Shown piece by piece: positions 22,338 to 26,241 of a stretch of DNA of 26,241 nucleotides; within the stretch, counting starts at the first letter, position 1; each line of letters opens with the position of its first letter. The stretch spans positions 1 to 26,241 of the forward strand of contig JBBRSC010000012.1 of assembly GCA_038245795.1 (NCBI GenBank). Reading direction: 5' to 3'. Under the pieces are notes generated by a model, which saw nothing but the letters and a program-made list of their open reading frames with translations, was not told the origin of the DNA and made no database searches. A program made the position numbers and the translations under genes. Origin of the DNA: JBBRSC01 sp038245795. Its GTDB lineage: Bacteria > Actinomycetota > Acidimicrobiia > Acidimicrobiales > Microtrichaceae.

Positions 22338-23453
22338 TCAGTCGAAGTCGATGACGCCGCGGATGTTCTTGCCGTCACGCATGTCCTGGTAGCCCACGTT
22401 GATCTCGTCCAGCGTGTACGTCTTTGTGACGAGCTCATCGAGCTTGAGCTGGCCCTCGCGGTACATCGACAACAGGTTCGGGATGTCGAAGCGGGGGTTG
22501 CCGGAACCGAAGAGGCAGCCCTTCACCTCCTTGTTCATCATCGAGAACATGAACATGTTCATCGTGACGTCCTGTTCGAACATGCTGGCGACGGCCGTGA
22601 CCACCACAGTCCCGCCCTTGGCCGTGAGGTTGAGCGCCGGGTCGAGGAGGTCGCCGGTCATGACCCCGACGGTGATGATGGTCTTATTCGCCATCTCGCC
22701 CCAGGTCAGCTCGGCCATGGGGCCCATTGCTTCTTCGATCGAGGCATATGCGTGAGTTGCACCGAATTCCATGGCTTTCTCACGCTTGAACTCAACGGGA
22801 TCAATGGCAACGATGCGCTTGGCGCCGGCGATCCGTGCACCCTGAACAGCATTGATGCCGATGCCACCGATGCCGATCACGGCCACCGTGTCGCCGGGCT
22901 CAACTTCAGCTCGATGTACCGATGATCCGTAGCCGGTGGAGACGCCGCAGGAGACGAGCGCGACCGCATGCCATGGAAGGTCGGGCTCGACCTTGACCAC
23001 CGCATCCTCGGCGACGAGGAGGTGCTCCGCGAACGTACCGAGCTGGCACATTCGTGCGAGGTCAGTTGTGCCGGTCCGATGGGCGATTCGGCCGTCGGTC
23101 ATCATCCCGACGTCGAAGAGTTTGGCTCCGAGGTCGCAGAGAATGGACTTGCCGCTCACGCACCACTTGCATCGCCCACAGCTGGGGATGAACGACATTG
23201 ATACGTGATCGCCGGCGGCAACGCTGGTGACGCCGGGGCCGACGGCGAGCACTTCGCCGGCGCCTTCGTGGCCGCCGATGCAGGGGTAGTGGGGCATCGG
23301 CATGTCCCCGGTGACGACGTGTTCGTCGGAGTGGCACATCCCGGCGGCCTTGGTTTTGACCAAGACTTCTCCGGGACCGGGGTCGTCGATGGTGATGTCC
23401 TCAACGGACCACTCCTGGCCGACCTCCCAGAGCACTGCTGCACGCGACTTCAT
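22338..23453 (-). CDS. Zinc NDMA-dependent alcohol dehydrogenase (Rxyl_3153/AdhB-like)
   Basis: Medium-chain, zinc-dependent alcohol dehydrogenase of 371 residues, close to M. tuberculosis AdhB: MKSRAAVLWE start, MCHSDEHVVTGDMPMPHYP, IGGHEGAGEV, GKNIRGVI end. Catalytic zinc ligands are C40, H62 and C169; structural zinc cysteines are C92, C95, C98 and C106. The Rossmann motif GIGGIG is at 194-199 with D218 after strand two. Family members bind NADH tightly and depend on mycofactocin (in vitro on NDMA) to recycle it. ATG at 23453 has AAGGGG 8 bases upstream; a longer in-frame start adds 48 residues with no family match. No mycofactocin genes occur in the window. It is divergent from a TetR-type gene, its probable regulator. 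The alcohol substrate is unknown; a sterol or lipid alcohol is conceivable. Confidence 0.9.
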   Translation of the reverse strand: MKSRAAVLWEVGQEWSVEDITIDDPGPGEVLVKTKAAGMCHSDEHVVTGDMPMPHYPCIGGHEGAGEVLAVGPGVTSVAAGDHVSMSFIPSCGRCKWCVSGKSILCDLGAKLFDVGMMTDGRIAHRTGTTDLARMCQLGTFAEHLLVAEDAVVKVEPDLPWHAVALVSCGVSTGYGSSVHRAEVEPGDTVAVIGIGGIGINAVQGARIAGAKRIVAIDPVEFKREKAMEFGATHAYASIEEAMGPMAELTWGEMANKTIITVGVMTGDLLDPALNLTAKGGTVVVTAVASMFEQDVTMNMFMFSMMNKEVKGCLFGSGNPRFDIPNLLSMYREGQLKLDELVTKTYTLDEINVGYQDMRDGKNIRGVIDFD

Positions 23454-23709
23454 ATCGGATCCCCTTCGACCACTCCGGACGACAACGGCATCGTCCAGAT
23501 GCTGCGTTTTACACCACGCCGGCCGCGGGTGGTGCACGGAGCTTGGTGGACGGGCGGTTTCGGAGGCGATCTGGGGCGGGAAGCGACCAGCTATCATGCG
23601 GGCGGGGCATAACCAGGTTCGAGGTGGAACCAGTGATCAGTGCTGTCCCCAAACGCACGCTTCAGGCAGATCGTGGGGCTCGTGTCGAGACCTCGTCGGA
23701 CCAGCGGTC
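23454..23709. other. Divergent intergenic region between dehydrogenase and TetR-type genes
   Basis: This 256-base gap should hold both promoters. Inverted repeats seen are GCATC/GATGC (23488-23502), CACCAC/GTGGTG (23512-23534) and GGTTC/GAACC (23616-23631). Any of them could be an operator; none is strong enough to single out. TGTAAAAC on the minus strand near 23506-23513 may be the dehydrogenase -10. No small gene is convincing. Confidence 0.5.
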
Positions 23710-24993
23710 ATGAGCGACTCTCCCGCTCGACGGAACAAACGGGGGGATCAGACTCGATTGGATCTCCTCGACGCCGCTCTGGGTCTGGTCGAATCATTCA
23801 CGGACAACGAGATCCTCGCGGCCCTGACTCCGGCCCGGGTTGCCGCTGCTGCGGGACGCACGACCGGCTCGTTCTTCCATCACTTCCCGTCGCGCCGGGG
23901 CTTCCTCGATGCCCTGGCGGGGCGTATCGCGGATGAGTACGGCGGCACGTTCTACGACGACATCCTCTCGGCGGTCGCGGAGCTGCATCCCAACGACGTA
24001 CCGGGGATCATCCGCGCCGGCGCCGAGTATTCGTGGCAGTCGGCGCATGGACCGGAGCGGCTGCCGCATGGGCTCATCTCGGCGCTGAGCCATGCAGCTC
24101 CGTCAACGATCCGGGCTGATGGAACCCCAGGAACTGAGCTGTTTCGCGACCGGGTGTGGGGTGCCCACCGTGCGGCGATGGGCCCGCTGTATCAGGGGTT
24201 CATCGACTCGTGGCAACGATCGTGGGTGGAGCCGTTTGATGAGCGCCTCCTGACTGATGTCCTGGCAGCGCTCGAGTTCGGGCTGATCATGATGCAACGG
24301 TCGGGCGCCGAGGACATTTCTGAGCGAGCGTTCTCCGATGTTGTGCTTGCGATCGTGGTCGTCGCGACCTCGCCGCGCGACCACCCGGTTCGATTGGCCG
24401 ATATCGAGATGTCGTTGATGGCGGACGGGAACAGCGATGATCGACCTCCCCCCGAGATCTCGGTCGACGATGTCCACTGGTCGAAGATCGGAGCGTTGTT
24501 CGATGGTGGTGGGAGCGTTCCACTGACATCGATTGCTGAGGTTCTCGACATCGATGTCATGGAGGCACAGGCGCTGTTCGGCTCCGCACGTCGAGCCGCA
24601 GCACTCAGCGTGAGTGCGTGGATTCCGGGCCTGATGGACGCGGCGGATCGCCATCTCGAGGAAGCTCCCGATCGGGCATTGGCCGACACCGTCGTCGATC
24701 TCGCTCGTCGCGCCCGTGATCAGCCATATCTTGCACAAGCCCTGTTGGCCGAACGCGCCGCCGCCCAACTGATCGAAGTCGCCGGTGGAGCGAACGGTGA
24801 CATCCTCGATCAGGTGCAGATTTCTCGGCCGATCATCAAGGTGTTGTGCGCGACGTCACCGGACGTGGCTGCTGAGCGTCGACACGCTGATGCAGCTGCC
24901 GTGGTCGACGTTGCGCTCATGCTCGGCTCCACCCGGCGACGCACATCGCCCGCCGACGTCGCCCACATGGCGCTGGGAATGCTTCGGAACTGA
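23710..24993 (+). CDS. Long TetR-family regulator with a second, TetR-like C-terminal half
   Basis: A 427-residue protein, about twice the usual TetR length. Residues about 14-66 form a TetR helix-turn-helix with ALTPARVAAAAGRTTGSFFH then HFPSRRGFLDAL. Residues about 70-225 resemble the TetR ligand-binding helices. A second unit begins near 253: PLTSIAEVLDIDVMEAQALF then GSARRAAALSVSAW (about 268-301) has the spacing of another TetR helix-turn-helix but with weak recognition-helix residues, followed by another all-helical part to 427. It is therefore probably a tandem TetR fusion in one chain. ATG at 23710 is chosen because family similarity starts right after it; upstream in-frame starts read through the intergenic region. 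It probably regulates the divergent alcohol dehydrogenase and itself. The ligand is unknown. Confidence 0.8.
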   Translation: MSDSPARRNKRGDQTRLDLLDAALGLVESFTDNEILAALTPARVAAAAGRTTGSFFHHFPSRRGFLDALAGRIADEYGGTFYDDILSAVAELHPNDVPGIIRAGAEYSWQSAHGPERLPHGLISALSHAAPSTIRADGTPGTELFRDRVWGAHRAAMGPLYQGFIDSWQRSWVEPFDERLLTDVLAALEFGLIMMQRSGAEDISERAFSDVVLAIVVVATSPRDHPVRLADIEMSLMADGNSDDRPPPEISVDDVHWSKIGALFDGGGSVPLTSIAEVLDIDVMEAQALFGSARRAAALSVSAWIPGLMDAADRHLEEAPDRALADTVVDLARRARDQPYLAQALLAERAAAQLIEVAGGANGDILDQVQISRPIIKVLCATSPDVAAERRHADAAAVVDVALMLGSTRRRTSPADVAHMALGMLRN

Positions 24994-25145
24994 GCCATTC
25001 GTCCAGTTTCGTATTCCCTGCAACGGAACTTTCATGTGTACGCAAGGAATTCGACGGAAATCGACATCGGCGCTGGCGTGCGAACCCGCTCATCATGCAT
25101 CTTGATGATGTTCCTGCGGTTCACCGTGGGGATTCGCCCCAAAAG

Positions 25146-25181
25146 CTTGGGGTTGGGGGCGGAAACGAACTCAACCCCAAG
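25146..25181 (-). terminator. Intrinsic terminator-like hairpin after the amidase gene
   Basis: CTTGGGGTTG (25146-25155) and CAACCCCAAG (25172-25181) make a perfect 10-base stem with a 16-base loop. On the minus strand CTTTT follows directly, and the stem begins 25 bases past the amidase stop. An overlapping alternative, CCCCAA (25137-25142) with TTGGGG (25147-25152), competes for the same bases. Confidence 0.55.
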
Positions 25182-25205
25182 TGCGGGACCGCCATCCGGG
25201 ACCGG

Positions 25206-26241
25206 TCAGCGAGGCCCGACCAGATGGGGTGCGGTCAACGGCCACGGCCGTTCACGCTCGGCGATCATCGCGGCGTCGAGGAGCAGCGCATCGCAGTGGT
25301 GCCGAGCCAAGATCTGCATTCCGACCGGGAGGCCATCGACCTGCTCGACCGGTATCGAGATCGCCGGGTTGCCATAGAGGTTGGCTGGAATAGTGAGCCG
25401 CCCGTTATTCGACGGCGTGTCCTGGTGTGTGCCGAACCTGGAGGGCAACGGGCCATCGGCGCCGAACGCGACGTCGGGGTTCGATGAGGTGATCACGAGA
25501 TCGCACTGGGTGAACAACTCCGCCATTGCATCGAACAATGCGGTCCGTCGCCGTTCGAGGTTGATGCGGTCGCTCATGCCGTACCCGCGTTCGGTTGCCC
25601 ACGCCATGGCGAAATGCATCTCGGGGGTGAGGTCGTCGGCGCACGCGGGCCAGGCATCGCCGAGCGCGCCGTAGAGATCGGCCATGTTGGCCAACGACCA
25701 CGCAGTGCCGATGCTCGGGATCGGAACGTCAGTGTCGACCACTCTGAGCCCGAGATCGGCGACCAACGACTCCGCTGCACGTCGGACTGATGCAGCGGTC
25801 GCGTCGCTGACCACCGCACCGGCGAAGCCGTCGATGATCGCGACCCGCATACCTCGCAATTCGTCGACGTGGGAGCCGAGACCACGTTCCCAGCCCTCGA
25901 TGCGGGGCAGCGAATGAGGGTCGGTGGGATGCGAGCCGCTGGCCACGTCGAGCCAACGAGCGGTGTCGCGAACTGAGCGGGTCACGCCACCAACGGTCAC
26001 GGTCAACGCGCCGACGGCAAAGTGCGGTCCCCGCGGAATGCGGCCGTAGGTGGTCTTCAGGCCGACCAGTCCCGTGAACCCGGCAGGAATGCGAATGGAG
26101 CCGCCACCGTCGCCACCGGTCGCCAGGGTGCAGAGTCCGCCCGCCACAGCTGCCGCGGACCCGCCCGAGGATCCGCCCGGGGTCCGATCGAGGTTCCACG
26201 GGTTCGACGTAGCACCGTGCAGCTTGGTGCGGGTGAGGTTC
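25206..26241 (-). CDS. Amidase (amidase signature family), N-terminus cut by window edge
   Basis: The last 345 codons of an amidase signature hydrolase, which cleaves amide bonds with a Ser-cisSer-Lys triad. The glycine/serine-rich core is visible at the truncated start: TPGGSSGGSAAAVAGGL carries the cis-serine, and GGDGGGSIRIPAGFTGLVG carries the nucleophilic serine in GGS, where many relatives read GTDTGGSIR. TTYGRIPRG follows, as in the family. The triad lysine would be upstream, outside the window. The C-terminal part contains NPAISIPVEQVDGLPVGMQI, the usual closing motif. The frame is open to the right edge, so the true start is not seen. It converges with the TetR-type gene, 212 bases away. 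The substrate is unknown; GatA is unlikely in this context. Confidence 0.88.
   Translation of the reverse strand, partial: NLTRTKLHGATSNPWNLDRTPGGSSGGSAAAVAGGLCTLATGGDGGGSIRIPAGFTGLVGLKTTYGRIPRGPHFAVGALTVTVGGVTRSVRDTARWLDVASGSHPTDPHSLPRIEGWERGLGSHVDELRGMRVAIIDGFAGAVVSDATAASVRRAAESLVADLGLRVVDTDVPIPSIGTAWSLANMADLYGALGDAWPACADDLTPEMHFAMAWATERGYGMSDRINLERRRTALFDAMAELFTQCDLVITSSNPDVAFGADGPLPSRFGTHQDTPSNNGRLTIPANLYGNPAISIPVEQVDGLPVGMQILARHHCDALLLDAAMIAERERPWPLTAPHLVGPR

Noticed and set aside
25091..25110. CATCAT/ATGATG hairpin after the TetR-type gene
   Set aside because: The stem is only 6 AT-containing pairs and no T-run follows, so it is a poor terminator candidate.

Overview
The window is high-GC, densely packed bacterial DNA. 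Many genes start with GTG, and neighbouring genes often share a GTGA start/stop overlap. The gene content (KstR-like TetR regulator, FadD-type acyl-CoA ligases, alpha-methylacyl-CoA racemase, WS/DGAT acyltransferase, NDMA-type alcohol dehydrogenase) points to a lipid-using actinobacterium. An Acidimicrobiia/Ilumatobacter-like lineage is my best guess, by inference only. I see no rRNA, tRNA, CRISPR array, insertion sequence or phage gene.

Layout. (1) 1-3773, minus: the N-terminal 1257 codons of an EssC/EccC-like FtsK/SpoIIIE ATPase with an FHA domain, cut by the left edge. (2) 3957-8235, plus: kstR-like regulator, alpha/beta hydrolase, FadD19-like ligase, alpha-methylacyl-CoA racemase. (3) 8237-12138, minus, convergent with (2): acetoacetate decarboxylase-superfamily protein, second FadD19-like ligase, WS/DGAT. 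(4) 12251-16610, plus: MetE-C-terminal-like zinc protein, HSL-type esterase, acetoacetyl-CoA synthetase, joined by 4-bp overlaps. (5) 16648-22199, minus: FadD4-like ligase behind its own palindromic operator, VWA protein, MoxR ATPase, membrane acyltransferase with a C-terminal SGNH domain. (6) 22338-23453, minus: zinc NDMA-dependent alcohol dehydrogenase, divergent from a long TetR-type protein (23710-24993). (7) 25206-26241, minus: amidase cut by the right edge.

How it fits together. Regions 2 and 3 read as a sterol side-chain catabolism locus under a KstR-type regulator. Two copies of a near-identical element (AGAACGCGTTCCNGTTTT, fitting the mycobacterial KstR motif TnnAACnnGTTnnA with one mismatch each) lie before the regulator gene and in the promoter of the second FadD19-like gene. 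The ligase and racemase next to the regulator would make a sterol side-chain acyl-CoA, the class of compound that relieves KstR repression in mycobacteria, so the locus may produce its own inducer. Acetoacetyl-CoA synthetase, the third ligase and WS/DGAT could link the products to central metabolism and neutral-lipid storage. The EssC-like, MoxR/VWA/acyltransferase and amidase genes have no evident link to that pathway.
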